Assembly (NCBI RefSeq): GCF_008868175.1
Contig: NZ_WBKT01000035.1
Location: forward strand, 1 to 44,986
DNA length: 44,986 nucleotides
Direction of reading: 5' to 3'
Source: Micromonospora sp. AMSO31t
Lineage (GTDB): Bacteria; Actinomycetota; Actinomycetes; Mycobacteriales; Micromonosporaceae
The position numbers and the translations under genes are program-made. Positions 27,872-35,831 of this stretch are shown piece by piece. Each line of letters begins with the position of its first letter. Positions within the stretch are counted from its first letter, which is position 1. Below the pieces are notes generated by a model. That model ran no database searches. It had not been told where the DNA came from and saw only the letters and a list, made by a program, of their open reading frames with translations.

Positions 27872-29536
27872 ATGGCGGCGGACACCACTGACCTTGACGA
27901 CCTTCGCACCCGGGCCGAGCGCTGGCTCGACGACGACCCCGACCCGGCCGACCAGGACGAGCTGCGCGCCGTCCTCGCCGGGCTACCGGGCAGCGCGCCC
28001 GAGCTGGCCGACCGGTTCGCCGGCCCGCTGACCTTCGGCACCGCCGGGCTGCGCGGACCGCTGCGGGCCGGCCCGAACGGGATGAACCTCGCGGTGGTCA
28101 CCCAGGCCGCGGCCGGGCTGGTCGGCTGGCTCGCCGACCAGGGCGGCGAGGGCCCCCTGGTGATCGGGTACGACGCCCGGCGCGGCTCGCGGGCCTTCGC
28201 CGAGCGCACCGCCCAGGTGGCCACCGGCGCGGGTCGCCCGGCGCTGCTGCTGCCCCGCCCGCTGCCCACCCCGGTGCTCGCCTTCGCGGTGCGGCACCTC
28301 GGCGCCGTGGCCGGCGTGATGGTCACGGCCAGCCACAACCCGCCCCAGGACAACGGCTACAAGGTCTACCTGGGCGCGCAGCTCGGCGGGGAGCTGGGCG
28401 CGGGCGCGCAGATCGTGCCGCCGGCCGACGCCGGCATCGAGGCCGCCATCCGGGCGGTCGGCCCGCTGGCCGGGGTGCCGCTCGGCCCGGCCGGCCAGGT
28501 GCTCGGCGACGACCTGGTCGCCGCGTACGTGGAGCGGGCCGCCGCGGTGGTCGACCCGGCCGGCCCGCGGGACCTCAAGGTGGCGTACACGCCGCTGCAC
28601 GGGGTGGGCGCCGCGGTGCTGACCGCCGCGTTCGCGCACGCCGGTTTCGCGACGCCCGGCGTGGTGCCCGAGCAGGCTGAACCGGACCCGGACTTCCCGA
28701 CGGTCCACTTCCCCAACCCGGAGGAGCCGGGCGCGGTGGACAAGCTGGTCGCGCTGGCCGGCAGCACCGGCGCGGACATCGCCATCGCCAACGACCCGGA
28801 CGCGGACCGCTGCGCGGTGGCCGTGCCGGCGGACGGGACCTGGCGGATGCTGCGCGGCGACGAGGTGGGCGCGCTGCTCGCCGACCACCTGATGCGGCGC
28901 GGCGTGACCGGCCTGTACGCCACCACGATCGTCTCCTCCACCCTGCTCCGGGCCATGGCCGCGGCACGGGGCCTGCCCTACGACGAGACGCTGACCGGGT
29001 TCAAGTGGATCGTCCGGGCCGGGGGCGGCCGGCAGCCGCTGGTCTTCGGCTACGAGGAGGCGCTCGGCTACTGCGTCGCGCCGGAGCACGTCCGGGACAA
29101 GGACGGCATCACGGCCGCGCTGACCGTCGCCGAACTGGCTGCGGGCCTCAAGGCCGAGGGCCGGACGCTGACCGACCGGCTGGACGAGCTGGCCGCCGAG
29201 TTCGGCGTGCACCACACCGACCAGCTCTCGGCCCGGGTCGAGGACCTGCGGCTGATCGCCGACGCGATGTCCCGCATCCGGGCGGCCACGCCGACCACCC
29301 TGCTCGGGCACCCGGTCACCGAGGCGTCCGACCTGCTGCCCGAGGCGGACGTGGTGATCCTGCGCACCGACGCCGCCCGCGTGGTGATCCGCCCCTCCGG
29401 CACCGAGCCGAAGCTCAAGGCGTACCTGGAGGTGGTGGAGCCGGTGACGGACGGCGACGTCGCGACGGCCCGCCACCGCGCCCAAACGGCGGTAACGGCC
29501 CTCCGCACCGAGATCGCCACCGCCCTCGGCCTCTGA
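27872..29536 (+). CDS. pmmB: Phospho-sugar mutase (phosphoglucomutase/phosphomannomutase)
   Basis: A 554-residue alpha-D-phosphohexomutase. All four sites are visible: GTAGLRGPLRAG at the N-terminus, phosphoserine loop VTASHNPPQDNGYKVY, metal loop NDPDADRCAVAVP, sugar loop GYEEALGYCV and phosphate loop RPSGTEPKLKAYLEVVE. It moves phosphate between C1 and C6 (or C1 and C5) of a sugar in the cytoplasm. Its place next to upp and deoC matches pmmB of mycobacteria, and a phosphopentose role linked to nucleoside breakdown is possible. ATG 27872 has TGAGG upstream. Confidence 0.93.
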   Translation: MAADTTDLDDLRTRAERWLDDDPDPADQDELRAVLAGLPGSAPELADRFAGPLTFGTAGLRGPLRAGPNGMNLAVVTQAAAGLVGWLADQGGEGPLVIGYDARRGSRAFAERTAQVATGAGRPALLLPRPLPTPVLAFAVRHLGAVAGVMVTASHNPPQDNGYKVYLGAQLGGELGAGAQIVPPADAGIEAAIRAVGPLAGVPLGPAGQVLGDDLVAAYVERAAAVVDPAGPRDLKVAYTPLHGVGAAVLTAAFAHAGFATPGVVPEQAEPDPDFPTVHFPNPEEPGAVDKLVALAGSTGADIAIANDPDADRCAVAVPADGTWRMLRGDEVGALLADHLMRRGVTGLYATTIVSSTLLRAMAAARGLPYDETLTGFKWIVRAGGGRQPLVFGYEEALGYCVAPEHVRDKDGITAALTVAELAAGLKAEGRTLTDRLDELAAEFGVHHTDQLSARVEDLRLIADAMSRIRAATPTTLLGHPVTEASDLLPEADVVILRTDAARVVIRPSGTEPKLKAYLEVVEPVTDGDVATARHRAQTAVTALRTEIATALGL

Positions 29537-29543
29537 CCCCGGC

Positions 29544-29603
29544 GTCGATCAAGAGGTTTGCGTCCCGGCGAGCGCTTACCCGGACGCAAACCTCTTGATC
29601 GAC
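29544..29603. terminator. Perfect 22-bp inverted repeat between pmmB and the GPP34 gene
   Basis: The arms (29544-29565 and 29582-29603, core GATCAAGAGGTTTGCGTCC) match perfectly around a 16-base loop. It fills the gap between the two convergent stop codons and should act as a bidirectional terminator. Its AT-richer sequence is unlike other terminators here and may be a mobile repeat. Confidence 0.75.
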
Positions 29604-29606
29604 CAG

Positions 29607-30284
29607 TCAGGGGCGCTTGCCCAGGGCGGCGTCGATCGCCTGGGCCAGGGCGGCGATCACCAGGCTCACCGAGGGGCGGACGACGCTGTCGTCGAGGCTC
29701 ACCGTGCCGGAGAAGCCGGCGCCCGTGGCGATCTCCTCCAGGCGCTTGCCGGCCTCGTCGGCGGCAGAGCCGGTCAGGCCAAGCGCCGGCTCCATCCGCA
29801 GCACCGCGACCAGGGTGGCGAGCGCGGCGGTCCGCTCGTCGGGGAGCTGCCCGACCGTCAGCGCCTCGGCCAGCCGCTGCCGGATGTCGGCCTCCACCGA
29901 GGCGTCCGCGACCGGGTAACGGTGCACGTGGATGAAGCCCAGCTCGGTCTCGTCGATGTCCCGGACCACGCCCCGGCCGCAGAGGTCGCCGAGGATCCGG
30001 TCGCGCAGGCCGTGCCGCAGCCGCTGCACCCACGACGACGGGGTGTGCGGGGTGTCGGCGGCGATCCGGACGAGGACCTCGTCGGCGATCGGCTCCCCGG
30101 TCGGCGCCGGGTCGAGCACCGCCAGGTTCCCGTCGGCGTACGCGATCCGGCCGGCCAGGGCCAGCTCGACCAGCACCGCGGCGGCCATGCCCAGGTCCAG
30201 GCTGATCCGCGGCATGGTCGCCTTGCCGGTTTCGTCGTCATAGGCGAGGAGCAGCAGCTCTTCGGCGAGCGCAACACCAGTCAT
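29607..30284 (-). CDS. GPP34 family phosphoprotein
   Basis: A 225-residue protein of the Golgi phosphoprotein 3 (GPP34/Vps74)-like family common in actinobacteria. LAEELLLLAYDDETGKA at the N-terminus, AAAVLVELALAGRIAYADGN and the mid-region SSWVQRLRHGLRDRIL are the family pattern. In eukaryotes the fold binds phosphatidylinositol 4-phosphate; its bacterial role is unknown. ATG 30284 lies 8 bases after a TACCGT box (leaderless). It follows upp in the same direction but is separated from it by a terminator. Confidence 0.87.
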   Translation of the reverse strand: MTGVALAEELLLLAYDDETGKATMPRISLDLGMAAAVLVELALAGRIAYADGNLAVLDPAPTGEPIADEVLVRIAADTPHTPSSWVQRLRHGLRDRILGDLCGRGVVRDIDETELGFIHVHRYPVADASVEADIRQRLAEALTVGQLPDERTAALATLVAVLRMEPALGLTGSAADEAGKRLEEIATGAGFSGTVSLDDSVVRPSVSLVIAALAQAIDAALGKRP

Positions 30285-30292
30285 GGCCCGAG

Positions 30293-30298
30293 ACGGTA
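30293..30298 (-). promoter_or_regulatory. -10 box of the GPP34 gene
   Basis: TACCGT on the minus strand ends 8 bases before the ATG at 30284. Confidence 0.35.
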
Positions 30299-30347
30299 GC
30301 GGCTGGGCGCACCCCGCGCACGGACTCGCCGGGTCCGGTGTCGGGGC

Positions 30348-30372
30348 GGCCCGCCGGCGCTGCCGGCGGGCC
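30348..30372 (-). terminator. Terminator of upp
   Basis: GGCCCGCCGGC-GCT-GCCGGCGGGCC is a perfect 11-bp stem with a 3-base loop, 9 bases after the upp stop. It separates upp from the GPP34 gene. Confidence 0.7.
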
Positions 30373-30381
30373 GGTCCGTGG

Positions 30382-31014
30382 TCAGAAGCGGGGCATGCCG
30401 CCGAACTGGCGGTCCCCGGCGTCGCCGAGGCCCGGGACGATGAACATCCGGTCGTTGAGGCCCTCGTCGATCGACGCGGTGACCAGGCGCAACGGCAGCC
30501 CGGACCGCTCCAGCCGCTCGATGCCGGCCGGCGCGGCCAGCACGCAGAGCACGGTGATGTCGGTGCAGCCGCGGTCGGCGAGCAGCTGGCAGCAGTGCTC
30601 CAGCGAGCCGCCGGTGGCCAGCATCGGGTCGAGCACCAGCACCGGCAGGCCGGCGAGGTCCCGGGGCAGCGACTCCATGTACGCGCGCGGCTCGTACGTC
30701 TTTTCGTCGCGGGCCAGGCCGACGAAGCCCATCGACGACTCGGGGAGCAGGCCGAGCGCGGCGTCGGCCATGCCGAGGCCGGCCCGCAGCACCGGCACGA
30801 GCAGCGGCGGGTTCGCCAGCCGGGTGCCCTCGGTGCCGGTGACCGGGGTCTGCACCGGGTACTTCTCGACGGGGAACGAGCGCGCGGCCTCGTACACCAG
30901 CATGGTGGTGAGTTCGTGCAGCGCGGCCCGGAACGACGCGGAGTCGGTCCGGGCGTCCCGCATGGCGGTCAGCCGCGCCTGGGCGAGCGGGTGGTCAATG
31001 ACGTGTACGTCCAC
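30382..31014 (-). CDS. upp: Uracil phosphoribosyltransferase
   Basis: A 210-residue enzyme, the usual length for Upp. [20 protein letters not shown], the PRPP loop [20 protein letters not shown] and the uracil-binding C-terminus [18 protein letters not shown] are diagnostic. It makes UMP from uracil and PRPP (pyrimidine salvage, cytoplasm). It is divergent from deoC, and the two together suit nucleoside scavenging. GTG 31014 follows a TAGGTT box by 8 bases without a ribosome site, so the message is probably leaderless. Confidence 0.97.
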   Translation of the reverse strand: MDVHVIDHPLAQARLTAMRDARTDSASFRAALHELTTMLVYEAARSFPVEKYPVQTPVTGTEGTRLANPPLLVPVLRAGLGMADAALGLLPESSMGFVGLARDEKTYEPRAYMESLPRDLAGLPVLVLDPMLATGGSLEHCCQLLADRGCTDITVLCVLAAPAGIERLERSGLPLRLVTASIDEGLNDRMFIVPGLGDAGDRQFGGMPRF

Positions 31015-31022
31015 GATCGCTC

Positions 31023-31028
31023 AACCTA
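31023..31028 (-). promoter_or_regulatory. -10 box of upp
   Basis: TAGGTT on the minus strand ends 8 bases before the GTG at 31014. Confidence 0.4.
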
Positions 31029-31128
31029 CCGGTCGCGGGGCGGGCGCATCGCGGGTGCGGGCGGACCAGCGACCGGGCTCACGTGCCGCGGGCCCGCCGT
31101 GACCAAGATCACTCGACGCGCGGGTGCG

Positions 31129-31134
31129 TAGTAT
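31129..31134 (+). promoter_or_regulatory. -10 box of the deoC operon
   Basis: TAGTAT ends 7 bases before the ATG at 31142; no ribosome site is present, so the operon mRNA is probably leaderless. Confidence 0.5.
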
Positions 31135-31141
31135 TCGGGGC

Positions 31142-32101
31142 ATGACGGCGACAGCGACGTCGGCCCGGTCGGATCTCTCCGAGCTGGGACGATCCGAGAC
31201 CGCTCTGCGGACCTTCCTGCACGGCCTGCCCGGCGTGGACCAGGTCGGCGCGGAGCAGCGGGCGGCACAGCTCGGCACCCGCTCCATCAAGACCACCGCG
31301 AAGGCCGAGGCCATCGACCTGGCGATCCGGATGGTCGACCTGACCACCCTCGAAGGGGCGGACACCCCCGGCAAGGTGCGGGCGCTCGCCGCCAAGGCGC
31401 TGCGTCCCGACCCGGCCGACCCGTCCTGCCCGCATGTCGGCGCGGTCTGCGTCTACCCGGCCATGGTCCCGTACGTGGCCGAGGTGCTGCGCGGGTCCGG
31501 CGTGCACCTGGCCAGCGTGGCGACCGCCTTCCCGTCCGGCCAGGCCCCGCTGGAGGTCAAGCTCGCCGACACCCGGGCGGCCGTCGCGGCCGGCGCGGAC
31601 GAGATCGACATGGTGATCAACCGGGGCGCGTTCCTGGCCGGCCGCTACTCCGAGGTCTACGACGAGATCGTGGCCACCAAGGAGGCCTGCGGCGACGCCC
31701 ACCTCAAGGTGATCCTGGAGACCGGCGAGCTGGCCACCTACGACAACGTGCGCCGCGCCTCCTGGCTGGCCATGCTGGCCGGCGGGGACTTCATCAAGAC
31801 GTCCACCGGCAAGGTGCCGGTCGCGGCCACCCCGCCGGTGACCCTGGTCATGCTGGAGGCGGTCCGGGACTTCCGCGCCGCCACCGGGCGCCAGGTCGGC
31901 GTGAAGCCGGCCGGCGGCATCAAGACGACCAAGGACGCGATCAAGTACCTGGTCATGGTCAACGAGACCGTCGGCCCGGACTGGCTGGACCCGGACTGGT
32001 TCCGGTTCGGGGCGTCCAGCCTCCTCAACGACCTGCTCATGCAGCGCACCAAGCTGACGACCGGCGTCTACGCCGGCCCCGACTACTTCACACTGGACTG
32101 A
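31142..32101 (+). CDS. deoC: Deoxyribose-phosphate aldolase
   Basis: A 319-residue class I aldolase of the longer DeoC type. VDLTTLEGADTPGKVRALAA, VGAVCVYPAMVPYV, IDMVINRGAFLAG and the Schiff-base segment GGDFIKTSTGK are present; VKPAGGIKTTKDA is the phosphate site. It splits 2-deoxyribose 5-phosphate into acetaldehyde and glyceraldehyde 3-phosphate in the cytoplasm. An aldehyde dehydrogenase gene follows after 5 bases and can oxidise the acetaldehyde, so the three genes form a deoxyribose-catabolic operon. Confidence 0.96.
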   Translation: MTATATSARSDLSELGRSETALRTFLHGLPGVDQVGAEQRAAQLGTRSIKTTAKAEAIDLAIRMVDLTTLEGADTPGKVRALAAKALRPDPADPSCPHVGAVCVYPAMVPYVAEVLRGSGVHLASVATAFPSGQAPLEVKLADTRAAVAAGADEIDMVINRGAFLAGRYSEVYDEIVATKEACGDAHLKVILETGELATYDNVRRASWLAMLAGGDFIKTSTGKVPVAATPPVTLVMLEAVRDFRAATGRQVGVKPAGGIKTTKDAIKYLVMVNETVGPDWLDPDWFRFGASSLLNDLLMQRTKLTTGVYAGPDYFTLD

Positions 32102-32106
32102 GCGCG

Positions 32107-33537
32107 ATGTTCGAATACGCACCCGCCCCCGAGTCGCGCTCGGTGGTGGACATCAAGCCCTCGTACGGGCTCTTCGTCGACGGCAAGTTCGTCGACCCGA
32201 CCGACGGCGGCAGCTTCAAGTCGATCAACCCGGCCTCCGAGGAGGTGCTGGCCGAGATCGCCGAGGCCGGCAGCGAGGACGTGGACCGCGCGGTCCGCGC
32301 CGCCCGTGAGGCGTACGAGCGCGTCTGGGGTCCGATGCCGGGCCGGGACCGGGCCAAGTACCTGTTCCGCATCGCGCGGATCATCCAGGAGCGCTCCCGC
32401 GAGCTGGCCGTGCTGGAGTCGCTGGACAACGGCAAGCCGATCAAGGAGTCCCGCGACGTCGACGTGCCCCTGGTCGCCGCGCACTTCTTCTACTACGCGG
32501 GCTGGGCCGACAAGCTGGAGCACGCCGGCTTCGGCGCGAACCCCCGCCCGCTCGGGGTTGCCGCGCAGGTCATCCCGTGGAACTTCCCGCTGCTCATGCT
32601 GGCCTGGAAGATCGCCCCGGCGCTCGCGGCCGGCAACACGGTGGTGCTCAAGCCGGCCGAGACCACCCCGCTGACCGCGCTGCTCTTCGCCGAGATCTGC
32701 CAGCAGGCCGACCTGCCGGCCGGCGTGGTCAACATCGTCACCGGCGCCGGCGAGACCGGCCGCGCCCTGGTCGAGCACCCGGGCGTGGACAAGGTGGCCT
32801 TCACCGGCTCCACCGAGGTCGGCAAGGCCATCGCCCGCTCGGTCGCCGGCACCCGCAAGAAGCTCACCCTGGAGCTGGGCGGCAAGGCCGCCAACATCGT
32901 CTTCGACGACGCCCCGATCGACCAGGCCGTCGAGGGCATCGTCAACGGCATCTTCTTCAACCAGGGGCACGTCTGCTGTGCCGGCTCCCGGCTGCTGGTC
33001 CAGGAGAACGTCGCCGACCGGGTGCTGGAGTCGCTGAAGCGGCGGATGGCCCAGCTCCGGGTCGGTGACCCGCTGGACAAGAACACCGACATCGGCGCGA
33101 TCAACTCGTCCGCCCAGCTGGCCCGCATCCGGGAGCTGTCGGAGGCCGGCGCCGCCGAGGGCGCCGAGCGCTGGTCGCCGCCGTGCGAGCTGCCGGACCG
33201 CGGCTTCTGGTTCGCGCCGACCATCTTCACCGGCGTCACCCAGGCGCACCGGATCGCCCGCGAGGAGATCTTCGGCCCGGTGCTGTCCGTGCTGACCTTC
33301 CGCACCCCGGCCGAGGCCGTGGAGAAGGCCAACAACACGCCGTACGGGCTGTCGGCCGGGATCTGGACCGACAAGGGCTCCCGGATCCTGTGGATGGCCG
33401 ACCGCCTGCGCGCCGGCGTGGTCTGGGCCAACACGTTCAACAAGTTCGACCCCACCTCGCCGTTCGGCGGCTACAAGGAGTCGGGCTACGGCCGCGAGGG
33501 CGGCCGGCACGGGCTGGAGGCGTACCTCAATGTCTGA
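32107..33537 (+). CDS. Aldehyde dehydrogenase
   Basis: A 476-residue NAD(P)-dependent aldehyde dehydrogenase with all key residues: IPWNFPLLMLAWK (Asn), NTVVLKPAE (cofactor Lys), FTGSTEVGK, LELGGKAANIVF (general-base Glu), NQGHVCCAGSRLLV (catalytic Cys) and EIFGPVLSVLTF. Acetaldehyde from DeoC is the obvious substrate, giving acetate. ATG 32107 is 5 bases after the deoC stop. Its last codons overlap the start of the next gene by 8 bases. Confidence 0.94.
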   Translation: MFEYAPAPESRSVVDIKPSYGLFVDGKFVDPTDGGSFKSINPASEEVLAEIAEAGSEDVDRAVRAAREAYERVWGPMPGRDRAKYLFRIARIIQERSRELAVLESLDNGKPIKESRDVDVPLVAAHFFYYAGWADKLEHAGFGANPRPLGVAAQVIPWNFPLLMLAWKIAPALAAGNTVVLKPAETTPLTALLFAEICQQADLPAGVVNIVTGAGETGRALVEHPGVDKVAFTGSTEVGKAIARSVAGTRKKLTLELGGKAANIVFDDAPIDQAVEGIVNGIFFNQGHVCCAGSRLLVQENVADRVLESLKRRMAQLRVGDPLDKNTDIGAINSSAQLARIRELSEAGAAEGAERWSPPCELPDRGFWFAPTIFTGVTQAHRIAREEIFGPVLSVLTFRTPAEAVEKANNTPYGLSAGIWTDKGSRILWMADRLRAGVVWANTFNKFDPTSPFGGYKESGYGREGGRHGLEAYLNV

Positions 33538-34354
33538 GCGGGTCGCGGTACGCAAAACGTACAAGCTCTTCATCGGCGGGAAGTTCCCCCGTAGCGAGTC
33601 GGGACGGTCGTATCTCGTGCAGGACTCCAACGTGTCGCTGGCCTCCCGCAAGGACGCGCGGGACGCCGTGCTCGCCGCCCGCGCGGCCGTGAAGGGCTGG
33701 GCCGGGGCGACCGCGTACAACCGCGGTCAGATCCTCTACCGGGTCGCCGAGATGCTGGAGGGCCGGCGGGACCAGTTCGTCGCCCTGGGCGCGTCCGCCG
33801 CCGAGGTCGACGCGGCCATCGACCGGTGGGTCTGGTACGCCGGCTGGTCCGACAAGCTCGCGCAGGTCTACGGCGGGGCGAACCCGGTGGCCGGGCCGTA
33901 CTTCAACCTGTCCGCGCCCGAGCCGACCGGCGTGGTGGCCGTGGTGGCCCCGGAGTCCCCGGCGCTGCTCGGCCTGGTCAGCGTGATCGCCCCGGCGGTC
34001 GTCACCGGCAACACCGTGGTGGTGGCCGCCTCCCCGTCGGCGCCGCTGGCGGCCGTGACCCTGGCCGAGGTGCTGGCCACCTCCGACCTGCCGGGCGGGG
34101 TGGTGAACATCCTCACCGGCCGGCTGTCGGAGACCGTGCCGACGCTGGCCGCGCACATGGACGTCAACGCCATCGACCTGACCGGGGTCGCCGACGCCGA
34201 CCTGGCCGCCGAGCTGGAGGTCAAGGCCGCGGAGAACCTCAAGCGGGTGCTCCGGCCGGCCCCGGCCGACAACGACTGGTACGCCGATCCGGGCATCACC
34301 CGGATGACCACGCTGCTGGAGACGAAGACCGTCTGGCACCCGAAGGGCGTCTGA
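33530..34354 (+). CDS. Short aldehyde dehydrogenase-like protein lacking the catalytic domain
   Basis: A 274-residue relative of aldehyde dehydrogenase that keeps only the cofactor-binding half (TYKLFIGGKFPRSESGRSY, WVWYAGWSDKLAQVYGGANP, LPGGVVNILTGRLSETVP). The active-site Asn region reads VAPESPALL instead of PWNFP, the cofactor Lys region reads VVVAASPSAP instead of VVLKPAE, and the whole Cys/Glu catalytic domain is missing. It cannot be a normal dehydrogenase. It overlaps the full-length gene by 8 bases, so equimolar expression and a non-catalytic partner role are plausible. The frame is intact; no decay is visible. Confidence 0.87.
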   Translation: MSERVAVRKTYKLFIGGKFPRSESGRSYLVQDSNVSLASRKDARDAVLAARAAVKGWAGATAYNRGQILYRVAEMLEGRRDQFVALGASAAEVDAAIDRWVWYAGWSDKLAQVYGGANPVAGPYFNLSAPEPTGVVAVVAPESPALLGLVSVIAPAVVTGNTVVVAASPSAPLAAVTLAEVLATSDLPGGVVNILTGRLSETVPTLAAHMDVNAIDLTGVADADLAAELEVKAAENLKRVLRPAPADNDWYADPGITRMTTLLETKTVWHPKGV

Positions 34355-34380
34355 ACGCCTTCTACTACGCGAGGTAGGAT
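34351..34380 (+). promoter_or_regulatory. Promoter and possible operator of the blaI-type gene
   Basis: CTGAAC (34351-34356) and TAGGAT (34375-34380) are 18 bases apart, and the -10 ends 6 bases before GTG 34387 (leaderless). Between them CTACTACGCGAGGTAG contains CTAC and GTAG in inverted orientation; BlaI-type repressors bind TAC/GTA dyads, so autoregulation is possible. Confidence 0.45.
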
Positions 34381-34386
34381 TACGGG

Positions 34387-34815
34387 GTGACTCGGCTCGG
34401 TGATCTGGAACGTGCGGTGATGGACGTGCTGTGGGACTCGGTCCCCGGCACGTCGGACGGCGTGACCGTACGCGAGGTCGCCGACGCCCTCGACGGGCGT
34501 GAGCTGGCCTACACGACGGTGATGACCGTGCTCGACCGGTTGGCCGGCAAGGGCATGGTGCAGCGCGAGCGGGAGGGGCGGGCCTGGCGTTACCGGCCCG
34601 CCGCCACCCGCGAGGCGCACATCGCCCAGCTCATGCTCGACGCCCTCGACCTCGGCGGCAGCCGGGACGCCGCGCTGGTGCGCTTCGCCCGCTCGGTGAC
34701 CGGCACCGAGGCGGAGGTGCTGCGCGCGGCGCTCAGCGCCGAGGCGGGGCTGACCGACCGGGTCGAGGACCCGCGGGCCGGCGGCCCGGCGCTCGACGAG
34801 GCGACGGACCGGTAG
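34387..34815 (+). CDS. BlaI/MecI/CopY family transcriptional repressor
   Basis: A 142-residue winged-helix protein. LGDLERAVMDVLWDSVPGTS, VREVADALDGRELAYTTVMT and VLDRLAGKGMVQREREGRAW followed by RYRPAATRE are the classic BlaI/MecI pattern; the C-terminal half has the dimerisation helices. Such repressors are inactivated by cleavage through a partner M56 membrane protease, encoded here 10 bases downstream. The tail of ~30 acidic residues is longer than usual. GTG 34387 is fixed by the -10 spacing. Confidence 0.94.
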   Translation: MTRLGDLERAVMDVLWDSVPGTSDGVTVREVADALDGRELAYTTVMTVLDRLAGKGMVQREREGRAWRYRPAATREAHIAQLMLDALDLGGSRDAALVRFARSVTGTEAEVLRAALSAEAGLTDRVEDPRAGGPALDEATDR

Positions 34816-34825
34816 GGCGGCCGCC

Positions 34826-35731
34826 GTGGCGTACGCCCTGCACTTCGCCGCGACCATCCTGGCCTGCTGGCTGACCGCGCAGGTCCTGGCCGCCGCGCGG
34901 TGGACCTGGCAGGCCCCGCGGGTGGCGATCGTCTGCTGGCAGGCGGTCGGGCTGGCGCTCGGCCTCTCCGCCATGGGGCTGCCCATGGCGCTCGGCCTGA
35001 GCGCGTACGAGCTGCCGACCGGGAGCGCGCTGCTGACCCTCGTCGACGACCTGGCCCACGGCACGCTGCCGGCCGGGCTGGGCGCGCCGCACCTGGGCCT
35101 GGTCGGGGTCGGTTTCGGCATCGGCGCGGTGCTGCTCACCACGACCGTGCGCAGCATCCACGGCACCGTGCGCGCCCAGCGCCGGCACCGGGAGCTGCTC
35201 AGCCTGGTCGCCCGGCGGGATCCCACGGTGCCCGGCGCGCTGGTGCTCGACCACCCGAGCGCGGCCGCGTACTGCCTGCCCGGGGTGAAGCCGCGGGTGG
35301 TGGTCAGCGCCGGCACGCTCAGCCTGCTCGACCGCGCCGAGCTGGCGGCGGTGCTCACCCACGAGCGGGCGCACGCCCAGGAGCGGCACGACCTGGTGCT
35401 GCTGCCGTTCACGGCGCTCTGCCGGGCGCTGCCCTGGTTCCGCTGGGTGCGCGACGCGCACGAGCGGGTGGCGCTGCTGGTCGAGATGCGCGCCGACGAC
35501 AAGGCCCGGGAGCTGCACGCCGGGGCGCCCCTGGCGGGGGCGCTGCGCCGGTTCGCCGCCGCCGGGCACCGGGTCACCCCGGCCGGCACGCTGGGCCTGG
35601 GCGACCGGGATCTCGACGTGCGGGTGCAGCGGCTCATGGTGGCCGACCGGCCGCCGCGGGTGCTCGGGGCCACCGCGCTGTCCGTCGCGACCATGCTGGT
35701 CGCCCTGCCGATCTCCCTCTTCCTGAGCTGA
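34826..35731 (+). CDS. M56 family membrane metallopeptidase (BlaR1/MecR1-like, no sensor domain)
   Basis: A 301-residue membrane protease: helices near residues 1-25, 35-65 and 90-110, the zinc motif in LTHERAHAQERHD (HExxH), and a C-terminal helix VLGATALSVATMLVALPISL. There is no extracellular penicillin-binding domain, as in other short actinobacterial M56 proteins, so the inducing signal is not beta-lactam binding in the BlaR1 manner. GTG 34826, 10 bases after the repressor gene, makes a tight pair. It probably cleaves the BlaI-type repressor on a membrane signal. Confidence 0.9.
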   Translation: MAYALHFAATILACWLTAQVLAAARWTWQAPRVAIVCWQAVGLALGLSAMGLPMALGLSAYELPTGSALLTLVDDLAHGTLPAGLGAPHLGLVGVGFGIGAVLLTTTVRSIHGTVRAQRRHRELLSLVARRDPTVPGALVLDHPSAAAYCLPGVKPRVVVSAGTLSLLDRAELAAVLTHERAHAQERHDLVLLPFTALCRALPWFRWVRDAHERVALLVEMRADDKARELHAGAPLAGALRRFAAAGHRVTPAGTLGLGDRDLDVRVQRLMVADRPPRVLGATALSVATMLVALPISLFLS

Positions 35732-35773
35732 CGGACGGGAACCCGACTCCGGGCCGCCACCGGACCTCATAGG

Positions 35774-35799
35774 TAGCGAGCCTACGTGTAGGCTCGCTA
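35774..35799. promoter_or_regulatory. 26-bp palindrome before cydA
   Basis: TAGCGAGCCTAC (35774-35785) and GTAGGCTCGCTA (35788-35799) are perfect complements around GT. It lies 32-58 bases before the cydA ATG and 43 bases after the M56 gene. It may be an operator at the cyd promoter, a terminator of the blaI-M56 unit, or both. The core CCTAC-GT-GTAGG shares CTAC/GTAG half-sites with the region before the blaI-type gene, but with different spacing. Confidence 0.55.
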
Positions 35800-35831
35800 T
35801 GACAAGCGAGTCAACTAGTGGGAGGACGGCC

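Noticed and set aside
35732..35831. Rex operator upstream of cydA
   Set aside because: No TGTGA-N6-8-TCACA-like sequence is present; the only dyad is the CCTAC/GTAGG palindrome.
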